From: Fomes fomentarius
Lineage: Eukaryota > Basidiomycota > Agaricomycetes > Polyporales > Polyporaceae
Assembly (NCBI GenBank): GCA_022606135.1
Contig: JABYQN010000002.1
Span: 3,596,001-3,660,000, forward strand
Length of the DNA stretch: 64,000 nucleotides
Reading direction: 5' to 3'
Shown: piece after piece, positions 1 to 13,919 of the stretch
Layout of the letters: every line of letters begins with the position of its first letter
Position numbering within the stretch: position 1 is the first letter of the stretch
Made by a program: the position numbers and the translations under genes
The notes under the pieces: generated by a model
Told to the model about the DNA's origin: nothing
Database searches by the model: none
What the model saw: the letters and a program-made list of their open reading frames with translations, nothing else

Positions 1-1467
1 ATAGTACCCCCAGGAGCGTCGGCTCTGCGAAGTCCACTCTCTAGCACTCCCTCTTCCCCACGTTCTAGCCACTTTCCCCGCATGCGCCGGCGATCATCTC
101 AGCAACGCGTCTCGCTTGTGGCTGGGCGCGTTTCTATTGCTCCGGTTGAGCCACCATCCCCAATGCCCGCGGGACCTCAGAAGTTGGTTCGCACAAATAG
201 CGCAGCTAGCTATCTCAGCGTAGCTAGCAGTACTGGTCCACCTACTCCAGGAGAGAAGCCCAGGTCAGTAGGCGATCGGAGCATATCCGAGTTTGTCATC
301 GAGCGAGAGATCGGCCGCGGTGCGTACGGATTGGTGAAGAGGGCCAGAGAAATGATGGACGACGGCACGATGGGAGTAAGTTCATCCCACGTTCATTGCA
401 CCCATGTAGACACGTTCGTTGACAAATAAATGACAGCCTCCTCTTGTCATTAAGCAAATCATCAAGTCGCGCATTCTGGCGGATTGCTGGAAGCGTCATC
501 CAAAGTTTGGCACGATACCGATAGAGATCTACGTAATGTCCGCGATATCGACGACGCGCTACATCTTGCCGCCGCCACGTCCTTGGGACCCACTTCGCAA
601 GAATCCGGACGTTCCTAATGACTGGGTAGAGGGGAAAGCGGTGAGCGGTCATCCAAACATCTGCCCTCTGCTCGATTTCTTCGAGGACAACCATTATTAT
701 TACCTCGTATTACCATCCACAACACCGGAGCCACGATCGGACGAACCATCACCACCCTCAGATTTGTTCGACCTTGTGGAAAGCTATCCTCACGGGCTTC
801 CCCCCGATCTCATCCGAACGTATCTTGGTCAGATTGCAGACGCTGTCGCCTTCCTACACTCGAAGGGCATCGGTGAGCGTGGCCAATCCGGACGTAATTG
901 TATGGCTGCTAAGAAGTACTTTGATAGTTCACCGCGATATCAAGGATGAGAACGTTGTTCTCGGGCCATCAGGCAAGTGTGTTCTCATCGACTTCGGAAG
1001 CTCCGGTCTAGTCAGGAAGGGTGGATGGGACACCTTCAGTGGCACGTGAGTGCACATCACCCACATTTTGTGGTCGATGGTTCTCATGCATGAGACGATG
1101 TAGCCTCGACTATGCAGGCCCCGAGATTCTGCGCGGCGAGCGATACTACGGCAAGGAACAAGACGTATGGGCGTTTGGCGTTGTCGCATATGTCATGCTC
1201 GTCGGCGAATGTCCTTTCACAACGGCTGCCGAGGCTCAAGAAGGACTCGAGTCACCGTTCGCTAGCGCATCGATCGCTTTGGACGAGCGGTGCTCGGAGG
1301 GTAAAGAGAACGAGGGTGAAGAGCCCGACGGCGGAGGTACACTAGGCGACGCCGCGGCGCTGGTCCGGGCATGCTTGCGAGTTGACGTGAGCGCACGGCC
1401 AACGTTCCAAGCGATCCTGCAGAGCCGATTCCTGAGTGGCGAGGGTGGGTGGGGCATGGACTCATGA
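1..1467 (+). CDS. PAS-kinase-like Ser/Thr protein kinase, C-terminal part (5' end outside window)
   Basis: Exons 1-375, 437-872, 928-1045 and 1104-1467 splice in frame into 430 residues, and the frame is open to the window edge, so the N-terminus is missing. A Ser/Pro-rich linker leads into a kinase domain with the glycine loop GRGAYGLVK, the catalytic loop VHRDIKDENV, the DFG motif IDFGSSG, and the P+1/APE region SGTLDYAGPEIL. The segment IIKSRILADCWKRH after the glycine loop is characteristic of PAS kinases (yeast Psk1/Psk2, fission yeast Ppk6). These link nutrient state to sugar storage and translation. PAS domains would lie upstream and cannot be checked. A long acidic insert sits in the C-lobe between helices F and H, around residues 345-385. 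The call as a kinase is certain; the PAS-kinase subfamily is likely. Confidence 0.85.
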
Positions 1468-2087
1468 CCCAGTGCTCGAAACTATGTGGGGTGTGGAGAA
1501 TGCGTGTGGCTCGGGGTACGCGAAGAAGTCGCACGATCCGAAGAGCCCTAGAACTGACTGCAGGATTGTCTTTGCAGGTACGCTGTGTTATCTGATGGCT
1601 TCGCGTCCTGCAGGCAGATAGCCTTGACCTCGTTGACACTATCTTCTCACTATCCATCCATCGTTCGGCTTCCGAGATTTATTTATCTTCAGTCCGGTCA
1701 TGACTGTTGTGTACTTCTTAATGTTATCGACACCATCGCATCGACCCTCGTTCCGACCATTTTTTCGCTACACTGCATCCTGTCATCAATACGATGTATC
1801 CGCGTTGTTAGAAACAATTCTGTGCAATAGAAATCGACTGTAATTTTTTACGTCCGTTTTTCGAAAGTTTGCCTGATGGGAGGAGCAGAGCCGGCGATGA
1901 CTCCGGTGCGACGGAGGCGCCGTCCGGACATGGGAGGGGTTGTAATCAGCCAAGATCTCTATCGATCATCTGAAATTTTCGAGACCGTCCAAGGGTACAT
2001 AAACCTTAAGACCCCGTCCACTCCGGTTTCTTCTTACCCTCATCTTCCCCCTCGCTCCCCCCCTCACTTCGTCACACTTTCTTTTGC
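1468..2087 (+). promoter_or_regulatory. Intergenic region with TEF1 promoter
   Basis: This stretch holds the kinase 3' UTR and the TEF1 promoter. A TATA-like acataaacc lies near 1997-2005. It is followed by a pronounced pyrimidine tract (about 2030-2085, cttcttaccctcatcttccc and on), the hallmark of strong constitutive fungal promoters just upstream of transcription start sites. Confidence 0.6.
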
Positions 2088-2266
2088 GTGAGTCGTTTTT
2101 CCATGCCTGTCTCGTTGCCTGTCGAGGTTCCCGCGCCGCTATGGTAAGACGAGAGCGGCGACGCCGCGGTCGTGCGCACCGTCCGCTATCTACCCGGGCG
2201 GGTATCTTGGCAAGCGACGTGCGGCTACCTTGATTGCCACAGTGCACTGACTTTCGACGATATTAG
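2088..2266 (+). other. Probable 5' UTR leader intron of TEF1
   Basis: A consensus donor gtgagt at 2088 and acceptor gatattag ending at 2266 bracket a 179-nt stretch just before the ATG at 2280. This is longer than the coding introns here (about 50-60 nt). Leader introns are common in fungal TEF1 genes and often raise expression. Inferred from consensus only. Confidence 0.6.
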
Positions 2267-2279
2267 ATCTATATCAAAA

Positions 2280-4048
<1,769 letters not shown>

Positions 4049-4383
4049 ACGACTTCGACGCGGTCTCTCTTTCCCTTACTTCCTTCTCGCTTTCTCTCTC
4101 ATCTCGCATGGTATCTCCTACTGTCGCAACTGTGTTCTTATCATCACCATCATTGTTGTATTCACGATCACGAAGCATGCCGCCGTCCACGCTGGGACGC
4201 GGCACATGTTCTGTAATGCGTTGCGTAGAGGACGAGAAGTATGAATTGATTGTAGCTTTGCTTTCTATACTCTTCTTCAATGTCGAGTGGTTTGTGTGAA
4301 ATGTAGCCTCAACTAGGCTTTCAGCGGTAACGGTGATGTACATTGGCAGGCACAGTACGTATTGAGTATGGAATGTCTGCACT
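4049..4383. other. Convergent 3' region between TEF1 and dienelactone hydrolase
   Basis: About 335 bp between two stop codons on opposite strands, AT-richer than its flanks. It must hold both 3' UTRs and polyadenylation signals. I see no gene or structured RNA in it. Confidence 0.5.
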
Positions 4384-5902
4384 CTAACAGACGTGTTCGA
4401 TTTTCTTGCCGTCGTCCATCTTCTCACCTAGATCCCTAACGACCGTACGGTCGAAGACCTCCATCATGAATGTGAATAGGGATCGTGTGAGTGCGGCATC
4501 CCAGCGACCTTTGGAAGACTCGTCACGTATGAATGCGTGCTGAGCCTGCACCTCCAGGAACTGCGAAAAATACTCAGACCGTCAGCTACCCGGGTGCAAT
4601 TCGGTTCGTCAAGGACACACCGATGTAGGAACGTCGGCATCCTCGAGAGCCTTGCGAATAAGGTCCCGGCCAACACGAGGAACATGCGTGTCCTAATAAG
4701 AGCGTGGAGTGTTTCGCATTGTGACAACCTCTATCGTCAACGGCTGCGGCGTACCTGTTTGCCAAATATCATCTGGTGGAGTACGGGTGAAATGAGCATG
4801 CAGGGGATGATCACGAGGTGACCGGTATACCTACCACAAGCTCGCCTTTGCCAGTGAGTTCGCCGTTGCGGACTCGCACAAGCGAATTGTCGCTCTTGCC
4901 TTTGCCGAGCGTGGCTGAGTGGATGTCTGTGGCAAAGAAACAGACGGAGGCGAGGACCCGCGGGTTGAATGCGGCCTGCACGTGGGGTTGATTGTCAACG
5001 GTCCTACGATTGTTCTAATGTTCATCGCGACGTACCCTGAAGGCCTGAAAGCGATGTTATAAGGCCGCAGTGAATATATGATGACGGTCAGGGCCATCGC
5101 GCACCAAGTGACCACCGAGACACATTCCGGTGGCTATATATGCGCGTGTGAGGAACATTAGGGTTGCGACGAGCATGATGAGTATGCACCAGCAATACGT
5201 CCGTTACAGTTCTTCAGGGAGCAGAGCAAATCGATAGAGAGTGTGGCATCCTGAATGATGTCCCTATCTGAATATTGTGTGAGCAGCATATTGGCCGCGA
5301 ACACACCTCATCGTAGGCGGCTACCTCCTTCTCGATCTAGAAAGGGGGTCATTGTGATGCCACTAAAAGGTGTAGAAGAGAGTTCAGACCTTGTACTTGT
5401 TGCCTCGGTCGGTACCTATAGACAATGAGCAGAGAACACAAGCGAGAGTAAACAGTGGAGACCACGTACCTTCAACATCGTATGGGAGGGGCTCCGGTCC
5501 CTCAAACTCGTGGTAGGTGGAGGGGCAAGCTAGATCGGTAATGCCTTAGGACGAAAGGAGGCTCGTCTGCATGTCAGAACTCACCCACAACGTATCCTTG
5601 GCTCGCGATCTGACCTGCAAACCTTTCGACAGGCCCGGTTACCTGATAAATCTCGCTGCCATACTGGTCAACGCATGGAGACATCAGACTCTCGGTAGCG
5701 CCGATACCTAAAGACGACAACGCCTATACTCTCCTCGTCAGTCCGCCAGTCCTCGGAGTATAGACCACATCAGCGCTCGCTCACCCGGAAACTTGGCATT
5801 CGGATAGTTAGGGATAGTGGGTGAGATCACGAAAATCCTGATCGGTCGACCGTTGGCGTCGAGCTTGGTCGGGATATCGTAGTGAGTCTTTTCGACCAAC
5901 AT
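4384..5902 (-). CDS. Dienelactone hydrolase family protein (alpha/beta hydrolase)
   Basis: A multi-exon gene read from ATG 5902 (MLVEKTHYDIPT) to TAG 4384. Conserved pieces appear in order: SEIYQVTGPVERFAGQIASQGY-type segment, the nucleophile elbow GMCLGGH with the family's catalytic Cys, FNPRVLASVCFFATDIH, IFGKQDTHVPR with the catalytic Asp, and HAFIRDESSKGRWD with the catalytic His. The Cys-Asp-His triad is therefore complete. Dienelactone hydrolases open cyclic lactones in aromatic degradation; fungal cytosolic homologues of about 250-270 residues usually have unknown substrates. The gene is split by roughly eight or nine small introns, whose exact edges I did not fix. It is divergent from the GNAT gene, with 286 bp between starts. 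Confidence 0.85.
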
Positions 5903-6188
5903 CTTTGTGCTTTCAGAATGAGATCAGAGCGAGTATGTTGGTGGTACGCCACAGAGTTTGCCCCAGAGTTTACCAGAGCGATCATCATCTTGATAACTGC
6001 GACACGCGTGGGATTCGAAGACGTCCGGCGGCGTCAGTGTTCATGAGGGACGAACGTGCGTGGAAGAGCACTGGCAGGCTCCCAAACAATGTTCCTCCAC
6101 GTCCACCATCATGGTCTCCTTGTCCTACATATACCCCGTCAAACTCTGCACAGCCCCGGATAGCAAGCACACCACACCCCCAGTCAAG
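5903..6188. promoter_or_regulatory. Divergent promoter between hydrolase and GNAT genes
   Basis: 286 bp separate two start codons on opposite strands. No distinct TATA or CCAAT box stands out. The region must contain both promoters and 5' UTRs. Confidence 0.5.
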
Positions 6189-7097
6189 ATGGACCAGCCA
6201 AGCGCACGGATACGCCCCATTGACCTCGCGGATGAGAAGCTCATCCGGTTCACGATTGGCAAGGCAGAGATGGAGCCCATCGCGACTGCAAACAGGAAAT
6301 GTCAGTTGCGTGACCCTCCCTTGCGCGACCTTGATGTTGACGTACCATATACTCAGTGTATTTCAATCCACTGGTGCTCGCATTCTGGATGGCGGTTTCC
6401 AGTGCATTCGTCGAGTACATGAAATGGTGGCCAAAGCTCGAACACGGCTTCCTGGGCTACCTTACACCTGTCCCTGCCTTTGGAGCAACATCCATCGCGC
6501 TCATGTTTGCGATCGACTGGTGCGTACCTCCTCGTGTCTCTTGGTGCGACTGTAGGCTCAGCACAAATGTTCAGGCTCAACCGATGGGGCTTCGAGGACC
6601 GCTCTGCGCACGTCCTCCGTCGCCCGGATCTGGTCGACATCCAACGATACTATTCCCGTTCGCCAGCATCCGGTTTCTGGGTGTTGCAATACGGAGGCAG
6701 GGTCATTGGACACATTGCGCTCGACGCGTCTCTCGACGCAGACTCCGACGAGGCCGTAGCGGACAAGACGCTCAAGAAGGACAAGGCTGGTAAGGTCGCC
6801 ATGCCCAAGGGTACATCCAAAATCGCCACCATCCGCCACTTCTATGTCGACGAAGAGTACCGCCCTGCGGGAATGGCGAACGACCTGCTCGAGTTCGCTC
6901 TAAGACACGCGTTCACTTCGGATACGAAGCTGGACGCCGTACGCGGGACAGATTCTCCGTTACAGCTCTACATCAGTGACGCTCTGCGCACGCATGGGTT
7001 TAAGCTGGAGAGGAAGGCGGAGAGCTTTGGTGCTCTCCGGTGGCAAAATAGCATCAGGGTTCTGCAGAAGAGCCAATGGAGCGACGAACAGCGCTGA
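6189..7097 (+). CDS. GNAT-family N-acetyltransferase with membrane segment
   Basis: Exons 6189-6300, 6357-6519 and 6575-7097 give 265 residues starting MDQPSARIRPI. The N-terminal 90 residues include one or two hydrophobic stretches (LVLAFWMAVSSAFVEY and a segment before FAIDW). The GNAT core follows: FWVLQYGGRVIGHIALDAS (strands 3-4), then TIRHFYVDEEYRPAGMANDLLEFALRHA, which carries the degenerate acetyl-CoA loop R-x2-G-x-[AG], and a late strand RTHGFKLERK. Membrane-embedded GNATs of this layout resemble animal NAT8-like enzymes, but the substrate is unknown. Fold is confident, specificity is not. Confidence 0.8.
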
Positions 7098-7196
7098 AGT
7101 TGGATGTGTGTCGTAGATAATTCCATTCTTGCATGTGGTTCCTAACATATTCATACAGCCTGACTCGGCACGGCGCGTTCATATATATTCACTTTC

Positions 7197-8494
7197 TTAC
7201 GCAAACCAGCGCGCGAGAGCATCCGCGACAATCTTCCAGTGCCCCTCCCGCAAGACTAGGTCATGGAAGGCACCTTGGACAGACACCACTTCTGCATCCG
7301 GGATCCGCGCCTTAATCTTCCCTGCTTCCTCGTATGGGACGACCTCATCTTCCGTGCCCTGGTGTTGGTCAGCATCGGTACTTAGGAGACACTTTGATCA
7401 TGCGACGCACATGAATAACAAGTACACCTAGCTTCACTTTCTCTGGTCCAACCGACAGGTTTGCGAGCTTGTCAAATGTGCTTTGTAGGCCGCGGATGGG
7501 TCCGTAGTCGAAGCACGATTGGAGAGTGCGGTTGTATCCGGGCAGGTCTTTGGCCTGAAGTGTGCGTAGCTGTATCACCGGGATCGTCATGCATCGAGGA
7601 CATACGTCAGAAACGATGCACTAAGGAGTTACCTCATGATACTCCTTGATAGCGATCTTCTACCGTGCTGTCAGTCTCTTGTACTGAAGGACTCGGAACC
7701 ACTTCCACTCACCCTTGCCGCCGGTGGCTTAGGGGTCTTCTGCAAGGGTACATCAATGTCCATAGTATACGAGCAGATTCGTGAAGACGCACTTCAAGGA
7801 GTCCTGCGGATGAGATCAAAACCGTCTTGCCGGTGACGAGATGGGGGAACGACGCAGTGAACGCAGCCGCAATGCCACCTCCCTGCCAATGAGAGCCAGT
7901 GAGCATCTGTCTAGTGGCAAACGGATCGTGATGCACGCAGCGGCACTAGGTTATTCACCATAGAGAAGCCGACAATGTGGGCAGCCTCCCAGCTCACGTA
8001 CTGCAACAAGAGTGCCAGCTGCGTGATGAAGAGCGTGGGGTCGCACGTCGTCTTCGGAGCCTCAGAATAGCCCTTGCCATACAGGTCTGTGTATGCCGTG
8101 GCGCAGGCAGTGTGTCAGGGATCAAGACACAATCAAGCAGCAGAGATGAGTTGCTCGCCATATATCAGCACTCTGAAGCCTGCCTCTGCCAGATACGGGC
8201 CGATCTCCCTCCAAGTCACGCTAGGCGTGGAGATGCCGTGGATGAGAACAACCTGAAACTTGTGAGCGAGAAGACGGCGGTGAAGACCACTGTGGTGGGC
8301 CTACCTTGGCGCCCTCCTCTGGGCCAATGACCCAGTAACGAACGCGGCCATGCGGAAGAGGGGCATAATTTCCTGAATGAGGGGTCAGCAGGATGGCCAT
8401 CTGTTCATCCTGGCATAAAGTAGATGCTGCCATTGGGGAACAGGTCCTCGGGATAAATCTTGCGTATGGGAGAATCAGGAGGAAGGGCCTCCAT
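7197..8494 (-). CDS. Alpha/beta hydrolase (serine hydrolase)
   Basis: Read from ATG 8494 (MEALPPDSPIRKIYPEDL) to TAA 7197. Exons include LPHGRVRYWVIGPEEGAK, an oxyanion segment LIHGISTPSVTW, ISGFSMGGGIAAAF-type nucleophile elbow GFSMGGG, KTVLISSAGL, and a late GAFHDLVLREGHWKIVADAL carrying the catalytic His (GxxHD). The layout matches soluble monoacylglycerol-lipase or epoxide-hydrolase-like serine hydrolases of about 300 residues; substrate unknown. The junction near 8430 keeps frame only if the donor is GC rather than GT (about 56-nt intron, good branch and acceptor). Upstream exons up to about 8735 are possible, but none gave a convincing in-frame ATG. Confidence 0.8.
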
Positions 8495-8992
8495 TGAATG
8501 GTCCACTGGAAGCGGGAACTGCAATATCATGAGGTCAACGTCAATCAGTTATGAGCTCTATATGTGGAGTCCGCTCTTGAACTTGCGTTGGAAGACATGC
8601 TTGAGTAGTAGGGGGGCTAACTCGTCCGCACGACGAAGGCAAGAAACAACCTTGGGAGAGCGTACTACCCTGGGCCAACTTACGTGGGAGCTGCTCTGAG
8701 TCAGTAATAGCTGACTCGCTCACTGAGGCTCATGATGCTTATTCAAGCAAACGGTCTACGGTGGGACACGCGAGTCGTGTGCACGTTATGCCATTCCCGC
8801 CCCGATTTCAGGACTCGTGTGTCCGCGCGATGCGCTCTGTAGCATGGAGGTGCGCACATCGGTCAGCGTCCGCATATACATAGTGCCCTGTGGCTGTCGA
8901 TGAAGTCCTGAAGTGGCCCTCTGCAGACGATCGGTCCGAGCTCCGGTACCTATGGCCTCGGAGGCGCGTAACTTTTGAGGATCTGGATGAAG
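8495..8992. promoter_or_regulatory. Divergent region between alpha/beta hydrolase and ELP5
   Basis: About 500 bp between divergent starts. It holds the hydrolase 5' UTR, with a probable non-coding intron acceptor atattgcag just before the ATG exon, and the ELP5 promoter. Nothing else is recognised. Confidence 0.4.
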
Positions 8993-10347
8993 ATGTCATC
9001 TTTACTCTCCTCCACGCTTGCGCACTCTGCGCGCAATCAGCACTTTGTCCTCCTGCAATCGTCCGCCGCACAATCATGCGTGTCTGTCCTCCGCGAGCTG
9101 GTAAAGCGGGATGCCGAACGCACGCGCAGCGAAACCACCGTGGTGTTGCTCTGCTTCCTGTACCCGCCGTCCAGTCTCCTGCATCCCTCGCGCATGCAAC
9201 AACTTGATAGCGTTCGCGTGCTGGACAGGACGGCGAACGTCCCAGGCTATGAAGACACCACGAGCGCAAACGAAGACTGGGCCTCTTCTCTCAAGAGCCA
9301 GGTGCTCGAGACCATTCGTTCTGGTGCGCCCACTCCCTCCTTCAGTACGGACGACGTACTCGCAGCTCATACATTGTTGTGTTGGTACAGCTCCTGCGGG
9401 CCCACTGAGTGTCATCATCGACTCGGCAGACACACTTCTGTCCGATCTCTCATCAACAGCAGACACAATCCGACTCTTAACCGAAATACTCGCCATCGTC
9501 CGTGCCCGAGGCGGTAAGTCAGCGGCCCCGTCTCCTCCCTCCCCTACCGCGAACCAGGCACTGACACGACACAACAACATGATGTAACCACAGGACACTC
9601 GCGCCTCGTCCTGCACACCCTCGCACCGAGCCCCCTCCTCCCCCTCCTCACCCAACCCCGCTTCTCCTCACCGCTCACGCACCTCACCGCGCACCCCACC
9701 GCCCTGCTCACGCACCTCGCCTCCGCATACCTCACATCGCCGCCCCCCCTCTCCGCCCCGGAGAAGTTCTGGGCCGTCTTCATCCCCATCGCCGAGCGGC
9801 ACTACGAGTCCGAGAAGCTCGTCTTCGGGCCGGGCGGCGAAGGAGGCGGACTGCAGGAGTTCGTCGTCGAGGTCCTAGTGCGCGGCGGCGGTGCCGAAGG
9901 ATCGGGCAGACGGCGACCGGGCGTCGTGCGCGTGCTCGAAGGATGGTCGCCGGCGGCGGGGGGCGCATGCGAACTCCGTGAACTTGACAAGCTCAAGACA
10001 CTTTGGGCGAAGAAGCCTGTGTTCGAGGTATGTTGTGGGCTCCAGGATGACTAGTGAGGATGGCTCATCTTCAGTTCAACAAGACACAGAACACGGCCGA
10101 CCCGACGCAAAACTTGACATTCAATTTGAATCTCACCCCAGAGCAGCAGTACTCCCGTGCACAAGTGCCACTGCCATACGTGCATGAAGGTGGGTGGCAA
10201 GACTTTTTTCGAAGGCGTGACGGATTGGCTGACTTCGCTCTAGGAAAAGCCGTCGAGAAGACCCAAGCCCCAGCTGCTATCCTCTATGACCCTGATTCGG
10301 CAGACGATCTGGACGATGACGATCCAGACGAAGACCTAGACATATGA
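8993..10347 (+). CDS. ELP5: Elongator complex protein 5
   Basis: Five exons (8993-9344, 9391-9513, 9594-10027, 10075-10189, 10244-10347) give 375 residues from MSSLLSSTLAHS. The protein has a RecA-like fold typical of Elp4/5/6: GPLSVIIDSADTLLSDL is the Walker-B-like strand, and VLHTLAPSPLLPLL the following strand. The C-terminus is diagnostic for Elp5: EQQYSRAQVPLPYVHEG, then the acidic tail DSADDLDDDDPDEDLDI. Elp5 joins Elp4 and Elp6 in the hexameric ring of Elongator, which installs the cm5U34 modification in tRNA wobble positions. The first intron (46 nt) was placed by frame; the other junctions are clear. Confidence 0.9.
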
Positions 10348-10585
10348 ACTATGTGTTCTCCTGTACAGTACAAGATCCAGTCTGCCCCGACTACGCTCAG
10401 ACAAAGTTCTACAGTATTGCGTTTGCGCCTAAGAATACAACATGAGACGAGATAACAAAGACACAAGTACACAACACAGTATCAACGTTTCCACGACAAG
10501 GGAACGCCTGGCAGCGTTCCCCGGTATCCCAACAATTAGACATCCGTGTGGCCTCGCTACAAAAAAGATTAGTCCGTCGTCCGTC

Positions 10586-13575
10586 TCACATAGACTCCTC
10601 CCTGACCCTACGAGCGATCTCGTCAAACTCGAAGCCCAAAGCTCTCATGAAGCTGAGCTCCTCCTCCCGCTCCAACATGCCCTGCTCATCATCGTCCCCG
10701 AAATCGGATGTGGACAGATCGAATGTGAGGCTGGGGTTAAAGCGCAGCGTCTTCGTGATCGGGGTGCTAGTACTTTCTCCGATAATATCGCCCATGGCAC
10801 TCGACCCAACAAGCCTATCGGGGCGTAATCCGTAACCGGAAGTGGAAACTTCGCTCGCCTCCAGATAGTACTCCCGTTCCGTGCTCGAGCCGAAACTGAA
10901 CGTCCCGCTCGAGTAGTCTGGCGTCCGCGCAAAGCTCATGCTGTCAAGGTCAGACTCCGGGCGGGGCGAGTATGACCTCTGAAGGAGATCGTCTTCCTCG
11001 CTCGCCTGCTCCATAGCATCGAAGTACATTGATTCTCCTCCAACACTGAGCACCGATGGTACCAGATTGTTTTGCTGGGAGGGTGGAACCTCCATGGCGG
11101 GAGGCAAGGCAATGACATCGTGGTGCTCGTGGTCTGACGGTGGCGAGACAATAGCAAACTGGGCATTTTCGTGCGTGAGGGTTGTCACCGTATCTCCACG
11201 GGGACGACGCCGACTGAACCTCTTTGCCTTCTTGGGACTTGCGCCGCTAGGATCATCCGCCACTGGTCCCGCGGATGTCCCCAGCGGACGCAACGACCGT
11301 TTAGCTATCAAAGAAGACAAGGAGAATCGGCGTGACCGTTTGTCCTTCGGCGAGTTACCTGTGTCAAGGCGAGACGGGGTGGCGGCTTGCGATGGAGCAG
11401 TCCGAGTCCTGGACCGTGCAGGGGACTCGTCAAGAGAAGACCGTGTTACACGGACAACAGGTTCGGCGAGAGGAAGTTCTCCGCCCCAAAACTGTTCTTC
11501 TTCGGCTGGCGCTGCGCGTGGGACAGACCGCTGCGAACGAGTGGCGACCAAAGGAGTGGACATCCCTGGGGGCACAGCGACTGCTTCGTCTTTGGTGCGA
11601 CATGCAACGGTGGGCAGAGGTGGACGCGGTACGACTGCGGCTCGAATCGTATCAAGCTTCGACTTAGTCAGAGCAGACGACAATGAGAACCTCCGCGTCT
11701 TGCGTTGGGTCACCTGGTTCGACTCGTTGTCATTAGCTTGCGGTGAAGCTTCGATGCGCTCCCTGTGAGCCTTGGGTGTACGGGGATCTCGATAAGGGTC
11801 GGCGGATTCGGGCAGGGAAACTTGATGGTGCTCTGTTTGTTTCGTGTTATCTTTGGGGATGGTCGCTGCTGGAGGAGATGAGGGTGGCACTTGCCGCAGA
11901 AGAGAGTTGCGATTGGGATTCCTACGACCAAGAACAGGAAGAGTGGACTGCATGCTATCCGCTGTTGGTGGGAGAAAAAGAGGAAGAGGGAGAGAGCGCC
12001 GATGATTGCGCATAAGTCTAGCTCGAGGACTGGGCAAAGGTATGGGATGTTCCTACGAAACTGATGAGTCGTTGATTCAACAATCGTGTGGAAGAACCTC
12101 ACCGATTCGTATTCTACATTGGTAACCGCGGTAGTCGTTGTCATCATGCCGTATTGGGGCGCATGTCCTCTTCCCTTGAACGGAGACTCGCCCTTGCTCT
12201 TGAAGAATCCGCGGATCCGTTCACTGAACTTCCGTACTTTGCCGAGAACGGGTTGCTTCGACTGCCTGTTCTTCCCATCTCCGCCTACGTCAACACGGCT
12301 ACTGACCGTGGTCATCACAGGTGGTGTTTGCCGGACAGTAGGGGGAGGGGCGGAGAGTCGGCGCGTACGAGCACCAAACTCTGAAGCAGGCGGAGCAAGG
12401 CCCTCGTGATGAGCTCCTTCCTGGAGGTAAGACCATTGTCCAGTGTGGTGACCTGTGGACGCCTCTGTGGTACCAGAATGCTTCCTATACGGGTGGCAAG
12501 GTGCGGTATTACAGCAAGCCGAGGTAGTAGTCAACGTAGGCAATGCTACTGTTGCCGACTGAACTGAAGGCGGGAGAGAGAAGGATGTTCGTGAATCGGA
12601 CGCCGCAACAGCCGTCGCCAATGCAAAGGCGTCCATCTCCTGAGCAGGAGGGATCAGTGTAGCGTGGTGCTCTCCACAAGGAGGGACATCAGCGGCTGGT
12701 AGAATAGGCGAATCAGCCTTGTTGGAAGGATGAGATGCCGATGAGAGAGAGAACAGGGAGAGCTGTGGCGACTGTGCTGCATCAGCGGCACGATGAGAAC
12801 ATTCTATGGCGTTGGCATCGAGGTCCCCCAGATCAAAATGGGAACGAGTACGTGGAGCAGAGGGAGCCGAGTAAGCCGCAGAGCGAAGAGAAAGAGAGGA
12901 TGGTCCAAAAGGGAAATCCGTCGGAAGATCGGGGAACGACAGGTTGAGAGAAGGCAGGCCCGAAATGAAGTTGAGAAGAGGAGGGTCCAGGTGAGGTGAA
13001 GGGAACCGACGATGCCTGGAGACAGGATACGATGTTTGAGGATTCTCGCTGGTGGCTGCGGGATACTTGTGATAACGAGCGACTGAAGACGGGGAGTCGT
13101 TGGACGGCACGAAGTTGTTGAGAAGGAGCGAGTGGCTTCCACCAAGCTGTGTAGGCCAGTCGGCTATGACCGGTGTGTTGAGAGGACTCGACTTGGCGGT
13201 AGATAGCTGGGAATGACCAATTAGCGGTTAGTCGGACTGCCTAAACAACCGGGTACGTACCGTGTTCTCGGTAAGAGGGGACATCGTTACCTCCTGCGAC
13301 GGGCTCGCGCCTAGCGGACCCGAGCTAGGGCAGTCAGGACTAGCAGAGCGCGTCTGGAGAAGATGGGAACGGGGAGGGCCCGCATATGTCCACCGTCGAC
13401 GCGCTTTGCGGGAACTGTCCTTACGTGCGCGCAGATTGACAGAGAAGCTGCCATGAGAGGAAACGGACGAGACATCGGCGTCCTGGTCGTCGTCGTCCTG
13501 GTCGCGCGAGAAGCGAGGCCAGGCGCCGGGGAGGTAGGGCGTGGCCGATAGTCGACGTGAGGACGACGAGGGCAT
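10586..13575 (-). CDS. Large disordered Ser/Pro-rich protein with repeated RRFSLSS motifs
   Basis: Three exons (13575-13261, 13206-12103, 12052-10586) join in frame to 961 residues. No catalytic domain is recognised. The sequence is low-complexity and rich in Ser, Pro, Arg and Thr. It carries a short basic helix-like block (VRKFSERIRGFFKSKG, about residues 405-420), two copies of a near-identical basophilic motif (RRFSLSSALTKSKL and RRFSLSSLIAKRSL), and KRFSRRRPRG. The extreme C-terminus is a conserved-looking acidic helix, EREEELSFMRALGFEFDEIARR. The RRxS sites would suit PKA-type kinases and 14-3-3 binding, suggesting a regulatory scaffold; that is inference. An extra upstream exon reaching 13804 (MHGAPVCPLDLERG) is possible but not proven. 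Confidence 0.7.
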
Positions 13576-13919
13576 GGACGAGGGTAGGGAGATGGGGGAA
13601 TGAGAGAAAGAGTCGGGCGAGAATAGGGCGGGGACGACTTACAGACGGGCGCGCTGTCGATCCTAGGCCGAACCCGAGACCAACGCCGCACTGGGCCCTA
13701 GCCCTGTCAAATTGTGTCAATAATGACGGCTGTTCTCTTACCAGACCGAGCATATATGGCCCGCCACGCTCCAGATCGAGCGGACAGACAGGGGCGCCAT
13801 GCATCCCACCAAATTGGGGAATAAGCGTCGCTCGGGGCGAGTCTTCACATTAACAAGCACTCGGTCTAAATCGTGCTCTAGTCTAAGTCTAGCTCCCGGT
13901 CCCGGTCCCGGTCCCAGTC
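13576..13919. other. Intergenic: promoter of disordered gene and 3' UTR of aminotransferase
   Basis: About 340 bp. It contains a short CG-rich simple repeat (cccggtcccggtcccggtcc) around 13893-13915 next to the aminotransferase stop codon. A possible extra 5' exon of the disordered gene overlaps it. Confidence 0.4.

Noticed and set aside
11067..11768. 233-codon plus-strand ORF opposite the disordered protein
   Set aside because: The minus-strand frame continues across three in-phase exons with Ser/Pro-rich but coherent motifs; the plus-strand ORF has no continuation.
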